DNA of 64,000 nucleotides from Brachypodium distachyon (Eukaryota; Streptophyta; Magnoliopsida; Poales; Poaceae). The notes beneath the pieces were generated by a model. The model was given only the letters and a program-made list of their open reading frames with translations. It had not been told where the DNA came from and made no database searches. Position numbers and translations under genes: made by a program. How positions within the stretch are numbered: position 1 is the first letter of the stretch; the number at the start of each line of letters is the position of its first letter. This document shows, in pieces, positions 32,824-45,110 of this stretch. Location of the stretch: assembly GCF_000005505.3 (NCBI RefSeq), contig NC_016133.3, positions 59,237,237 to 59,301,236 of the forward strand. The letters run 5' to 3'.

Positions 32824-34169
32824 ACACTGTCGCAGACAGACACGGTGCAATAGTATGTTGTTATGTGCCAACTTGACACGGCTTGTACAGCTACAAGAGC
32901 AAAGTACCTGAGCTGACGTGCACATTTGCACAGATGAGGATGGCTGGCCGGACCGTGTGTGAAGCTGAGAAGGGTTGTGCTGCAAAAGAAGGAACAGAAC
33001 ACTTGCTGCCTGTCTTGATGATGAAGAGCTCCGAACCGGGCAACACAATTTTGAATTTTGGAACGTTTTGTTTATCCTGCGACTGCATAAGGTTGCAGAG
33101 TTGATATGCTTGTAGCTGTAGAATTTAGTCGACTCAGTCAGTGTACAGTATGGGTAGTACTCTTTTTTTTTCCTTTTCTTTTTGGGCTGGAGCAGCATGT
33201 CTATATTATTATTAAGGTTCAACATATTGATATCATGTATTGTTCTTCTTCTATTAGTGATATCTCCAAGAGCTGGACAAGTTTACCTTTTCTTTAGTAA
33301 AAAGGGAGAAATGTTTTTTTTTTACCTTCACTGGTATAAAATTAACAAGCTAGTAATGCATGCACATTGCTCCTCGCATGGCTTCTGTGGTGACGCCTTG
33401 AGCCAGGATGGGCATTGTGATGTTGGCACAATTAAGTTATATATAAATAGGCTAGGGAATGGTCTTGCTCTCGTCTGTATGATTGCTTTCCTATATATAA
33501 TCAGCAATGAACCTACGTATACATTATTACATCTGTGTGGTGTAGAATGTGGATCGATCCCTTTGCTGATATTATTAGCATGTGATATACTAGAAAGAAA
33601 ATAGATGAGTTCAAGAGAGTGTCCATCACGTGGCCTCGTCAAAACAAAGTAGATGCATGAGAAGTACTCCCTCCATCCCAAAATAATTAACAGACGCGTC
33701 AGTTATTTTAGCAGTGCTTAATTCCTAAGTGTCATTTGGAGTATGTAGGAACTTAATATTTCTCCGGCCGTCTGTAAGTCGAGTCCTGAGTCCTGACCTT
33801 TGTATGGAGCCGACGATAGCTAGCTTGTCCGATTGGTTAGATCCCTTTTTTCCTGTTATCGGACACACATTCTGATGACATCATGGTCAGTTAATGGTGA
33901 GAGCCGCATGTCCAAAAGCTGCATGCGGTACATTCATTCCCGATCGAGAAACAAAGAAAGGTGCGTGTCAGTCACTCACTGCCAGCATGGGGAATCCATC
34001 CGTCCGTCCATTCCTCCACGGACGCATCCGATCTGATCACATGAGCTGAGCTCAACTTGGAGCTAGAGTAGAAAGGCTTGAGAGTGACTGCTTTGCTTTG
34101 CCCTCTCTCGGCTAGGCTCCACCCATTTTTCTCTCCTCCTAGCTCCAGCTCGCTCGCTCTCTCGGGGCC
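32824..34169. other. 3' region of the Furry-like gene and spacer to the CCCH gene
   Basis: About 400 bases of probable 3' untranslated sequence, then AT-rich spacer. At 33665-33690 'tactccctccatcccaaaat' is one end of a Stowaway-type MITE whose other end I could not find. A CT-rich leader ('ttttctctcctcctagctcc') directly precedes the CCCH start codon. Confidence 0.45.
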
Positions 34170-37100
34170 ATGGACTCCGCCGCCCCGCAGCCGCAGCAGC
34201 CGTCGGCGGCCGACGACGACGAAACGCGCCGCCGCCGCCGGAGCACCGACTGCATCTACTACCTCGCCTCCCCGTTGACCTGCAAGAAGGTATGCATACA
34301 GATTCGAATCCATTCCTTGCTTCATTTTTGCTTAGCTTGTAGCTTTGGATGTGCAATTGGTCGCCCTCGCGAGCCTGGGTGCCGAGATTCGCTCCCGATT
34401 CGGGCTTCCCCTGCCGCTCGGCGTCGATCTGGAGCTCTTGCTTGTCCTCCGTTTCAATTAGGCATGATTTTCCTGCTCCTCCGTGTCTAGGATTTGATTT
34501 TGATGTCCCCCGTTTCGAGCTGTCTTGGGTGCATACATACAAAATGCTGTCTTTTGGAGAACAAGCCGGCGTTTCCTTAGCTTTGCTTTAGTAGTGTTGT
34601 GTTGGAAAACTAGCTTACGTACAGATGGTGTTTCAATTGCTGTTGCTGATTAGTCGAGATCTGTCTGATTTAAGCCTTGGATTGCTCCTACCTGCTGATT
34701 TAAGCTGGCCTTTATTTGCTGCTGCTGCTGCTGGGATTAGTTAGCTCACCTTCTCTTTCTCCGGTAACCAGAGCTAGCTAGGTTAACATGTGCTATTTCA
34801 AAATTGATGCATGCTAGCTTGTTTCAAGAGCTAAATTGCCTGTCGTCCTGATTTACTGTTTAGTTAACTTAGCTCTAGCTAGGAGGTGCTGCTGGGGCAA
34901 TTAATTTTCTCTTGTCTGGACTCTGGATATATCATTCTCTGTTTGGAAAGAGGTTGGTGTCTCCTATGCTCATCCTTCGCACGTTTTCTGAGCTTCCGTG
35001 GAGTTCGCAGCAGTAGGACAGTCTTGTTACTCGTTGATTGGTCTCAACATATATTCCAAGTTAATTGCAAGGAGTCTGTATACCAGCACCACCAAACAAT
35101 TATGACGTTATGGGGATTTCTGTATACCAGCACCACCAAACAACTATGTGACGTTGGCTAAGGTGGTGTTTAATAGCTAGTTTCTACAAGATGTTTTATG
35201 TTTGCATCTTGCTTTATTTATCTCGGTGTTACTGCAAATGCGCAAAGTAGTACCACTGCAGAGGTGTAGCATCTTTTATCATCAGTTCGTTTTATAAATA
35301 ATGCAGTAATGCGTTAGGAATGTAGTCTCTCATCTATCAGACGCATATTCACATGACTTGCCTATTTAATAGAAATAACTAATGTCTATGAACAAATTAA
35401 GCATCTCGATTTTTGTTGCCAGTTGGAGTAAACTTATGTTTGTAGCAAAAAATGACTTCAAGGAAGTTTGTGACTTGGTTTAGAGGATTAACCAATATAC
35501 TCCCTCTGTTCCATAATATAAGGCGCCCACGCATTTCGAGGTCCAACTTTGACCATCAATTAGACTAACAAAATGTGAATTATGTGAATTTTTATAATAC
35601 ATAATTCACATTTTGTTGGTCTAATTGGTGGTCAAAGCAAAATCTTGAAATGCGTGCGTGCCTTATATTATGGAACGGAGGGAGTACTTCTGATTGACAC
35701 TGACATGTTCTTTTCCTTCATCCAGGGAAGCGAATGCGAGTACCGTCACAGTGATGCTGCCAGGATGAACCCTAGAGACTGTTGGTATTGGTTTAATGGC
35801 AACTGCACGAATCCTAAATGTTCATTTAGGCACCCGGTACTACCTCCTCTTCTGATCTTGAAGCAAAAAATTGCTGCAGTTCTAGTCAGTTTAGTACTTT
35901 ATTGCTTCAGTTGAAATAGAATAACACCGAGCTATGGAAGTTTGTGACTCATCCTTGTGGCAACAGTTCCTGTACTTTGAATCATACGCATTTACTCAAA
36001 TATTTAGTTCATAAATATTAATTTTGCTTCAAATACATGATTAGCTAGGATTGACAATGAAAAAGTCTGATTCCTTTTCAGCCATTGGACGACCTGCTCG
36101 GAGCACCAGCAAATCCACGGGCATCTCAACAAGCTGGATCGCAGGTTCCTGTGCCGGCTCAAGCCCCTGGATCTATTCCTGCCAGCAGCACAGCCAAGCC
36201 TGGTGTTCCATGTTATTACTTTCAGAAAGGCATGTGTGCAAAAGGAAACATGTGTGCCTTCTCACATGTACCACAGGTTGCTGGAAATCCTGCTTTGCAG
36301 CAGTCAGCAAAGGTTTTTGCTCCTGCTTTGCAGCCTCAGCCTCAGTTGAAGAACTCGAATTCGTGGATTAAACCACACAATTCGGCCCAACAGAATACTA
36401 CTCGCACCGCACATGACGAACTTAATGTCAGTGCTCACAATGGCAAGCCAGCTCAGAAGCAAAATCTGACAAGCAGAGCTTATCACTCGTCAGGAATTTA
36501 TCAGAATCACAATAATTCTTACTTGCTTTCTGGTGCAACAAAGAGTTACCAAACTCAGCCTTCAGTTGAAGATGACTCCGCTGAGAATGTTATGGAGACA
36601 GGTGAATTTGTCAGGGAACCTTCTGCAGGTTCCAGTGTTCTCGTTGGCAGTGTTGATGAGGATGCTGAGCGGTCATTCAAGGAAGATCACAGCAGTTACC
36701 CTCATACTAGTCTGGAGAAAAACACCGGCATGCATAGGCAAACACATGGTGGCTATGAATTAGAAAGGCCACACAGAAGCTCAGCGAATAGGTTGCTGTC
36801 CGAGGGGAGGCTTTCCCAGAGAGAGCCTTTGCCTGCGACTGCAGACAGTTCAGATTTGCGGCACAGGCTACTGAAGCAAAGAAGGCTCAATAATCCAAAA
36901 ACGACACAGGTTCCCGATAAGCAGGATAGCTATCATGAGGAGGAACGCCACAACCATCATCGTCGTCGAGAGGAAGAGCAGGCTACCCATAACGGCTTCT
37001 CGCGCTCTCGATTACATGGTAGAATAAAACTTCCAGGGGAGTCATCATTGGACAGACTTGGGCCACACCCAGAGAAAGAGAGAGGGCCTAGAGCCAGATT

Positions 37101-37908
37101 GTCTCCACCGAGGCAAAGAGACCTTCGAGGATTGTCGCCACCGAAGCAAAGAGACAGCCGAGGGCTGTCGCCACCGAAGCAAAGAGACCGTCGAGGGCTG
37201 TCGCCACCGAAGCAAACAGACCTTCGAGGGAAGCTTCATGATAGGCTGAAGGCTAGATCAAATGAGGATGTCCCTGGTCATGTAAGAAGCTCAGTGGTGA
37301 AAGCAAATAGTGATGAAGATGCTGGGTCGTTGAACTTTTCTGGTCCAAAGAGCCTTGCAGAGTTGAGAGCAAAGAAGGTTGCTTCTAGCTCAAGGGAACA
37401 CACTTTGAAGAGCGCTGATCCTCGCATTGCAGAGCCAGTTCGTATGACATCCGAGATAGTTGCCAACAGGGACTCACCGTACCCTGTTCCCTTTGACAGT
37501 CCAAAGCCATTAAGTGACATCCTGAAGAGAAAACGAGAGGCAGCTTCTGCCGATTCAGGTAGCATACAGGAAGAACAAGCTGCAGGTGAGGAGGAGGAAT
37601 CTCTGAATAAGTACAGAGCCATTGAGGATGATCTAGTTGTGACAAACACCGAGGGCAAGGAAGAAGAAGCCTTCCACCCCGAAGACGACGTGATGTACGA
37701 CGACAGCCTGTCTCCTGCTGATAACAATGTTGCAGGAGATGCAGGTAAAGAAGAGCTGGAGCCAGAGCAAGACCTAGAGACAGCAGAAGAAGAATACGAC
37801 TACGAGGCCAACGCCGAGGATGACAATGACTACCAGGAGTACGAAGACGACGACGATTTGGAGGACGATGACGACTTTGCGCGCAAAGTGGGTGTATTGA
37901 TCTCCTGA
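34170..37908 (+). CDS. CCCH zinc-finger protein with acidic C-terminus
   Basis: Three exons (34170-34289, 35726-35836, 36082-37908) encode 685 residues in one frame with GT-AG introns. Three CCCH fingers are visible: C-x8-C-x5-C-x3-H (about 27-47), split across intron 1; C-x7-C-x4-C-x3-H (about 58-75), in exon 2; and C-x7-C-x5-C-x3-H (about 118-136), in exon 3. Such fingers bind RNA, and the protein resembles the rice/Arabidopsis CCCH group with CIYYLASPLTCKK at the start. Later regions include an Arg-rich stretch, four 11-residue repeats of LSPPKQRDxRG (37099-37230), a D-I-L-K-R-K-R segment and a strongly acidic tail. AATAAA occurs at 38041, 133 bases after the stop. Two pieces of this gene's 3' end are found again in the window, at 42.6 and 62.3 kb. 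Confidence 0.92.
35500..35684. mobile_element. Stowaway MITE in intron 1 of the CCCH gene
   Basis: A 185 bp element with ends CTCCCTCTGTTCCATAATAT and its complement, flanked by TA on both sides (35498-35499, 35685-35686). It forms an almost complete hairpin. The right end lies only 41 bases from the exon 2 acceptor. Confidence 0.9.
37099..37230 (+). repeat. Coding tandem repeat, four 33-bp units
   Basis: Four copies of a 33-bp unit encoding L-S-P-P-(K/R)-Q-(R/T)-D-x-R-G in the CCCH gene. The units differ by a few bases, so the array may be length-variable. Confidence 0.85.
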
Positions 37909-38530
37909 GGTGCCCTTTGATTAACGCAGGGTGTGATTGGAGCAAAGAGGGGCAGCTATTAATTGCTCCCCCGGAAATCTTGATCTGTGTTCTTTCCGCT
38001 CTAGATACTTTTTTAGTACACGGTGCCAAAGACTTGGGCTAATAAAATGTTTGGAGAAGATGAAACGAGGGGAGAGTAAAAGTTGGCTCATGCTAGTTGG
38101 GGCAGGAGGGCTAAGCTAGCTACTTGTATTCAAGACTGTCTGTGTGTGTGCTGAATGGGTCTCCTGTCCTACCTGTGTTGTAACATTATTATTAGTTGAT
38201 GAACAGATCACAAATTGTATTGCAATTTATATATCTTTAGTGCATAAGATGGTTTACAGGTCAATTTTATATACTTTTTAATAATCGGTTGCAGAAACAT
38301 ACATTGCCATTCCCTCCAATATTAATTTGCATCTGTGGTGTTTGATTTCCTGGTAAGATCAAATTGAGTTGTACTCGGAATTGAGTTGTCGTGTTAACAG
38401 GAAAAAAAACGTTTTTGTCTCGGACAGGGAATTGAGTTGGAGTCTGGATCTGAATGCATTATATATAAATAACGTATACGATCTATCACATGTAACAGCA
38501 GCTGCTAGCCTTCTTTTTGTTAATTATTAC
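37909..38530. other. 3' region of the CCCH gene, source of a downstream copy
   Basis: It holds the likely 3' untranslated region with AATAAA at 38041. Positions 38052-38295 recur at 42636-42881 with over 90% agreement by eye. Confidence 0.7.
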
Positions 38531-39600
38531 TAGCTCCATACTAGCAAAAAGACCCGGGTTTTGCTACGGAACAACGCGAGATGTTTGACGTTTCAAGAAC
38601 ACACGCACCTAGAATGATTACCATATGTTTATTGCCATGTGGCTATGCTCTGATAACTGCCCACTCCACCTCTCTGACTCTTTCCCTCTGGCCCATCTCC
38701 TGGCCGAGCGCTACGCAACCCAGCACGAGGCTCCTCTTCATCTTCCTCCTGGCATACGACCACGAACAGGCACACAGACGCAGGTGCAGCCATGGCGCCA
38801 CGGGTTTGAATCCTACCAAATTGGTTGGTTATCTCTGAATTAAAACTGGGAAACTAATCCCCACTGATTGACGAACCGATCATGTCCATAAGTTCTTCGT
38901 TTGCCATCCTCTTGATCTCCCATCTAAAACCGCTGCCATTAATGCCCGGCAAGATCCCTCTAGCCCCTTACCGTTTTGGGATCGAGGAGAGGAGGCTGGT
39001 TTGATGATGGATGCATTTTGGGATCGTGGAGGGGGGTGGGGGGTGGTTTGGAGATGGATGCGATCTGATCCAGGAGGGGTGGAGGAGGCGCATCGCGTGT
39101 GCGTAGGTGGGGGACTGTTTTTTCCGATCTAGAGGAAAGAACGGGACTGAACGAGCTCGTTGAGGAAAACAAAGAAGGGACGACAACGAGTAGCGAGCGA
39201 CATGAGTGCGGTGAGCCGGAGGAGAGACGTCAGTCGGCGGGCAGAGGTGGCGTCAGAACAGGTCGGCGAGGAGCGATGCGGCGAGAGCTCAGTCTGGTGG
39301 CCGACGTGGGAGATGAGACAACAGCGGAGACGATGAGGAGGTGGCGGGGTGGAGGAAGAGAGAGCTAGGGAGATGAGGCGGTGGGCGGGAGAGGCAAGTC
39401 AGGGAAGGGTGCCATGTGCACCGACGGGAGGCTTGTAGGGTCGATATCGGTGGCATATCCGTAATTTTGATGAAGTGGCGTACGGCGACGACGTCCGTGT
39501 TTTTTTCAAGATAAATATTTAAATTTATCCGCTATGGCGTTTTAAGGTGCGGGCGTGCCAGTATACCTTTGTATACAATTAAACTGATATTAACACATGG
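38531..39600. other. Uncharacterised accessory stretch, possibly a transposon
   Basis: It starts near 'actagcaaaaagacccggg' (38541), a word often seen at the ends of grass DNA transposons, and has GC-rich, purine-rich sequence to about 39400. Open frames here show no domain. No matching terminal sequence or duplication was found. Confidence 0.3.
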
Positions 39601-40188
39601 GAATAGAAAAACTTGTATTTTATCGATTCTTGAGAATTTACACATTCCCTTTTCACATGTATTTTCTGAAATGCGCCTTGATAATTATCTGACTTTGACG
39701 ATTGCAAGGATTCTTGATTCCTGAAATCTCGAAAGAATTTCAGTTAATTACATCTGCGGTATATATACTCGCAGAACACCTCCGATTAAGCTACACCAAA
39801 GTGTCAATGGTCATCTTTATAAAATCTTGGGCTCGGATCATCGCAAGATTATGCAGCAAATAATATGAGTCGTCAAGCACACACAGGAGACACAGATTTA
39901 ACGTGGAAAACCCAAATCGGGTAAAAAAACCACGGTGGCACGAAGGCCAAATCCACTATATGATTGTTTGCATACAACAGGTGTTACACATTGATCTTTA
40001 ATCCTCTGAACATTATATTCATAATCACCACTCAAACTGGGCATGGCTTTGTAAGTTCTTAATGACGGCAACTTAATTCCATAGTAAATGACCATGATGG
40101 CGAGTTAATTCCACAGTAGATGGCCACATAGCTTCAGGTATATGCGCATGAAGAGGCTTGATGTTTGTAGCTTTGTAGATTCATCACT

Positions 40189-40330
40189 TCCAAATTCTGA
40201 CTCGATAGCACCCTCACAAGAGAAGATGTACTGCCTGATTCTCCTTGCTTCTTGCATCTTGGTCGAACTCATCAAACTTCCAAATACCGAGTCGACAGCA
40301 CCCTCACGAGAGAAGATGGACTGCCTGATG
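40189..40330. repeat. Tandem pair, period 88 bp
   Basis: 'ttccaaattctgactcgata' at 40189 recurs as 'ttccaaataccgagtcgaca' at 40277. Both are followed by 'gcaccctcac' and 'gagaagatg', 'actgcctgat'. Confidence 0.75.
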
Positions 40331-40339
40331 CGCATGGCG

Positions 40340-40706
40340 ACGATGGTCCATCCATGGCGACCACACGGCGTCGGGTAGAGCCACGGATGCCACATATATG
40401 AACCCCTTTCTTGTATCCAATGATCATCCGCGACGACGACAATGCGCTGGGTAGAGCCGCGGATGTCACGAGTGCAGCAACATATGACGACGGTGGTCCA
40501 TCCATGGCGACGACACGGCGCCGGGTAGAGCCATGGATGCCACAAATATAAACATATTTCTCATATCAAATGCTCATCCGCGATGACGACACGGCGCAGG
40601 GAAGAGTCGCGGACATCATAACTGTGTAGAACATTCGGCGACGGTGGTCCATCCATGGCGACGACACGGCGCCGGGTAGAGCCATGGATGCCACAAAATA
40701 CCTCTT
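40340..40706. repeat. Composite tandem array of two alternating unit types
   Basis: A unit with 'ggtccatccatggcgacgac' and 'gggtagagccatggatgcca' occurs near 40346, 40497 and 40646. It alternates with a related unit beginning 'catccgcgacgacgac' near 40425 and 40574. The composite period is about 150 bp. Confidence 0.75.
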
Positions 40707-41908
40707 TCGAGATGCGAGATCCGACTCGTTCCGGCATTCTGAACCTGGCGGCCAACCTGATGGACATTCAGGCCAATCCTGGCGATCTTCTTCCTGTCGG
40801 CCAGCTTCAGCTGATGCTCTGCGATTGCCAGCCTTCCTTCTACTCTCTTCTCTGATTGATACTATGCTGCCCCCTTCGTTGCTGCAATTTTGTGCGGTCA
40901 CCGCCTGCCGCCTCTGCTACTTTGACATGGAGCTGTACCTCCTGTTTTTTCCCAGCGGCCGCCGCCGCCGACTGAAGCTTCAACACAGCCTGACGAAGAC
41001 TACTCAATGACAAAGATCGATCAATGCCGCAATCTGCATCGACAGACTGCTGATCCTGGCGTCCCACAACCTACTGCACCTTCCTTCTGATCTCAGCAAT
41101 CTTCTTCCTGCCCGGCTTCCTCTAGCAGTAAACTTCAATTGGTCCTCCTCCTTCTGCATCCCTGCAAAAATAAAAATTGATACCACTGTACCTATCGCAG
41201 GTCAACCCAAAACAAAGCAGCTGCCTGATGCGATCTTGATTGTTGGCAGCTTGCCACGGACGATGATGGCTTCCTTGTTGCAGATGCGATGCGCAGGCTA
41301 TGCCTGACCGTGCTGCCCGTTTTCCTGCCGATCAGCCTTTTTTATACTCGATGTCCATGCTTCTCTCGAAGGACTCTCCGCTGCCGTTTGAGTAACAACT
41401 CTTTTCATGATTCTCGGTCAAGGGCTCTCCAAGTTGTTAGGCTTACGTACTTATCCAACTAACTTTCAAACGGTTGAGTTAAATCAGCCAATGGACCCCG
41501 GCGGCCTGCGTGCGTGCGCGTTTGGAAGGGCCAGCGGCATGCACACAGGTACATGATGTAGATGATGGACCAAGTTGCTTAAATTTGAAACTCTGATGGA
41601 TGAAAACATGCATGGACATCTAGCTATAACTGGTGTCTCCATGCATGGCTAAAGGATAGATCTCTCTGAACATTTTTCATTCTTGCTTGCACGATCAGAT
41701 GCATTGTCTGATATATGCTCATTTTATATTTTGATGTATGTCAGTAGCCTCTTCTGGTGTTAATTTGCACTCATTATCATCCATTTCTCAAGCCTATAAC
41801 TAACTTGAATTTAAGCTTCTTCTTTTTTAAATGTCGTGACAAAAATCCATCAAACAGTCCGTACCATCACCACCAACTCCAATTTAATATATTGGTGTAG
41901 ATATGATG

Positions 41909-42093
41909 CATAGGGGGCGGAGGCAGGAAAATATCATAAGGAGGGCCGAAATAGAGAATATAATTGTTAGGGGGGCAAACCATAAAAATACATTATTTAG
42001 AGCACAAAAAATTAAGGACCTAAATAGAATATGTAATCATAAGGGGGGGGGGGGGCAGGGCCCCTACTGGCACCCCCTCCGCCTCCGCCACTG
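41909..42093. mobile_element. hAT-like MITE
   Basis: It begins CATAGGGGGCGGAGGCAGG and ends CCGCCTCCGCCACTG, inverted repeats of the same type as those at 49618-49795. It contains a G run at about 42042-42054. The flanks ('atatgatg' and 'ttgatgta') are only weakly alike, so the duplication has decayed or the ends are slightly off. Confidence 0.55.
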
Positions 42094-42104
42094 TTGATGT
42101 ATGC

Positions 42105-42640
42105 GCATGTTTGCCACTATCCATATGAGCGCAAGATGTTCAATGTCACCAAGGCGACCACCATCCCGAGCTACAAGCCATCATATTGTCAGCCTTCGTG
42201 TGCTATCCAGGCAGACGGGCAGTGTCAAGCCAGACCACTAGCTCATGCTAGAGCTGCATGGTAATGGTGCAAATCAGATGATGTTGGCGATTCGCAACGA
42301 CAACCTATACATAGAAGCTTTTGGCAACACCAAAGGTACCTGGCACGTTTTCAATAACGTTGGTCAACTCATTCCCGGTGCGACAGTCTTACCTTTCGAC
42401 GACGGATACGGTGGCCTCATGGTCAAGTACACCAACGTCGCAAATCTACCGCTCGGTCAGGCCACAACGCTTTAGGCTGTGCATGAGCTTGGAACCTACA
42501 AGCAGCAGTCGTTGGGTTCCACCAGCGTTGTGAAGCATGCCCTGGCAGTTATGGTTGTTACAATCTTCGAAACTACACGCTTCAAGAAGGTGCAGGAGGA
42601 GGACATAGAGCGGAAATGGGTCTCTGGCGCCAAAGTGGAG
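42105..42640 (+). pseudogene. Ribosome-inactivating protein (RIP) remnant
   Basis: A plus-strand frame from 42245 carries signatures of the plant RIP (rRNA N-glycosidase) domain: LAIRNDNLY, a W-H-V-F segment and LIPGATVLPF, and after a stop at 42473-42475 a further A-V-M-V-V-T-I-F-E-T-T-R-F block. In intact family members the domain depurinates rRNA. This copy lacks the N-terminal part, has an internal stop and no start region, and its end runs directly into a copy of the CCCH gene's 3' region, so it is non-functional. Type I grass RIP is the best family guess. Confidence 0.75.
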
Positions 42641-42881
42641 AAGATGAAACGAGGGGAGTGTAAAAGTTGGCTCATCCTAGTTGGGGCAGGAGGGCTTAGC
42701 TAGCTACTTGTATTCAAGATAGTGTATGCCTGTGTGCTGAATGGGTCTCCTATCCTACATGTGTTGTCACATTATTAACAGTTGATGAACAGGTGACAAA
42801 TTGCATTGCAATTTATATATTCTTTAGTGCATAAGATGGTTTACGGGTCAATTTTATATACTTTTAATAATCGGTTGCAGA
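42636..42881 (+). repeat. Duplicate of the CCCH gene 3' region
   Basis: It matches 38052-38295 nearly end to end ('tggagaagatgaaacgaggg' through 'ataatcggttgcaga') with scattered substitutions. It begins exactly where the RIP remnant ends and stops where the next LINE-derived element begins. Confidence 0.9.
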
Positions 42882-44130
42882 GGAAATAAAAACTCCCTTC
42901 CCTCCCCCCCACATCGCTCCTAGGGAGACACGGGCGGGCCGCCCAGATCCACCGCCACCGGTCCCTCCCACGCCTCCCCTCCCATCGCCGCCGCCGGAGG
43001 ATGCTGCCGGGCTAAGCCCGTGCTGCGGACGGCGGAGGCGGGGCTTCTCCTACTATGGAAGCCAGATCTCCCCCCGAGTGGCGACCAGATCTCCCCCTTG
43101 TGTGACGGCGCCCTGTACCGGCGACGGTGCGGGGTCCTCTCGGCGGGTGTGGCGGCGTCCATGGCGGCAACGGCGGCAGTTGCGTGCTGGTAGGCCCGAT
43201 CTGTGTCTCCTTTCGGTCTGGCAGGCTGCGGTTCGTTGCCGATCTCCTCCTCTGGTTACGGTGACGACTTCTCCTTGGCTGTGTGGGCAGTGTGCGTCTT
43301 CGGCCGCCAGCCTGGGATACCGGCTGTCCTTAGCTTGCGTCCTTGCTGCGGGCTTCTTGGAATGGGTGCAAACCTAGGTCTTTTGTGTGACGACCAGATC
43401 TCCCCCTTGTGTGACGGCGCCCTGTACCGGCGACGGTGCGGGGTCCTCTCGACGGCTGTTGTCGGCTTCGACAATGATTACGCGTGGGCGTCGTTGTCCT
43501 TCATGGAGGCATTGTTGTGGTCCTCCCAGTTTCCAGGTGAAAACCTAGGTCTTTTGACCGGGCGGCGGTGGCACTTCTGCGTCGCAGGCTTCTTGGAGCC
43601 GTCGTCTTGGAACCGTGGGATGCCAGGCTTTGGATTGTGGGCGGAGAACGGCGAGTGGCGACCCTCCCTCTTCTCCGTCGTTGGAAGCCTAGATTTGCGA
43701 ACGTTGGGATCTCTGTCAGAGGACGTCTTTTGGGCGCGTGCTTGTCGGTGGGTCTGGCTTGCCTCATCGATGCCAAGTCTACCAAGTTTTGTACTTCGAT
43801 CACTGTTCTGAAGATGGGTTGGTGGAAGACGGCGGCTGCTGATCTGATTCTGGAACGTGCGCATCGGCACACGTCGAGGATTTGCTTGACCGGTAGTGCC
43901 TTCGTGGTCTCCGGATTTGTGTTGGGTGGTGGTGTGCGGTCAGGACAGGACATGCGGCCTCGATATTGTCACTCCCTTCATCAGGCCGGTAGGTATAGCT
44001 TGGTTGTTTTGTGTTGGTTGGTCGATGTTTATCTCGTAAGACTTGTTAAATAAATTAATAAAAGAAGGCTGCATGCGCCACTCTGATGCAGAGGCTGGGG
44101 TTTCAACCTTTCTTTTCGAAAAAAAAACAA
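42882..44130 (+). mobile_element. LINE-derived element with poly(A)
   Basis: A GC-rich leader ('ccgccgccggaggatgctgc') leads to an AT-richer 3' end with 'gatgcagaggctggggtttc' and 'ttttcgaaaaaaaa' at about 44088-44127, the standard tail of grass LINEs. No reverse transcriptase frame is present. Inside, 43082-43141 is repeated almost exactly at 43391-43450. Confidence 0.65.
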
Positions 44131-45110
44131 GAACAAGTGGCAGCATCACGTTTAAATACTAAAAAAAAGAAAACAGGTTGACCGTCCGGACGGCCGGCTA
44201 TTCATAGGAAAGTTGATCCCGGCGAAGCCATAAAAGATGAACCATGGCAGCAGAGAGCGTTGCGACGTGCCGCGTGCGCAGGCGTGCGTGTCAGGTTGTG
44301 ACGTGGCGAGCCATAATTGCAAAGAACCACAAGCTCGGTTTGTGCCTCGTAGGAAAATCCGACAAGTGCTAGTACTAATTAGGAAAGGTAACAAAAATAT
44401 GGACGTTGTATCACCACAAGAAAAAAATAGTTTATCGGAAAAATCTTATGAAATATTAACGTGAATGTCCATAACCCATATATCATTAAAATTATAACCT
44501 TCTATTTCAATGGTGTATCTCTTCTATCATCAATGCTTGTAACTCCATCGTATTGGAAAGTGAATAAGAATTATAACTTCATCTCTCACTCTCTAACGCG
44601 GAGATAGTGACACCGGAACTATCTACCCCCACCTTCATAGTCACATGTTTCATCTCATGCCCACCAAATTAATTTCTTTTGTCTTGTACTGCGGAGAGAT
44701 TACTAGGGAAAATAGTACTTGTGTTAGGCATGTATTTTTTCTGGTCCTCTCTCATCTCTGTCCCAATTTCAAGTACATTGTGGTGCTTGATATGTTTTTA
44801 AGTACATATTTAGTACATTATGATAAATAAACTGTACCTTACTAGTTTTTAAATATCTCGTGTACATGAACTTATGAGACGAGTACATCGTATGGTACAT
44901 CACATGTGCTTTAGCACTTTTCAGGTACCTCGTGTGTATGAACTTATGAGACGACTACATCGTATGGTAAATTATATTTATCCAGAAAAAAAAACCACAG
45001 TACATGACGGTACATGACAAGTACAACAAGGCACATCACAGATACATACAGGTACATCACAAGTACATTAATAAGTACATCACATATACATAGGTACCTC
45101 GTCAATCCTC
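44131..45110. other. AT-rich spacer with a GTACAT-rich tract
   Basis: No gene is seen. From about 44785 to 45095 the hexamer GTACAT or close variants occurs well over ten times. A unit 'tcgtgtacatgaacttatga' near 44859 recurs about 70 bases later as 'tcgtgtgtatgaacttatga'. Confidence 0.5.

Larger units (their letters stand above)
39601..41880. other. Accessory DNA, LTR-retroelement-like with tandem repeats
   Basis: Around 39895-39945 'taacgtggaaaacccaaatc' and 'aaaaccacgg' resemble a motif common in Copia-type elements. Two tandem arrays follow (40189-40330 and 40340-40706). From 40.9 kb on I see no gene or domain. Confidence 0.35.

Noticed and set aside
37045..37239. Minus-strand repeat-rich frame
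   Set aside because: It is the antisense of the LSPPKQRD coding repeat in the CCCH gene.
38581..38843. Two overlapping frames of 72-85 codons
   Set aside because: No domain is recognisable and the stretch looks like transposon DNA.
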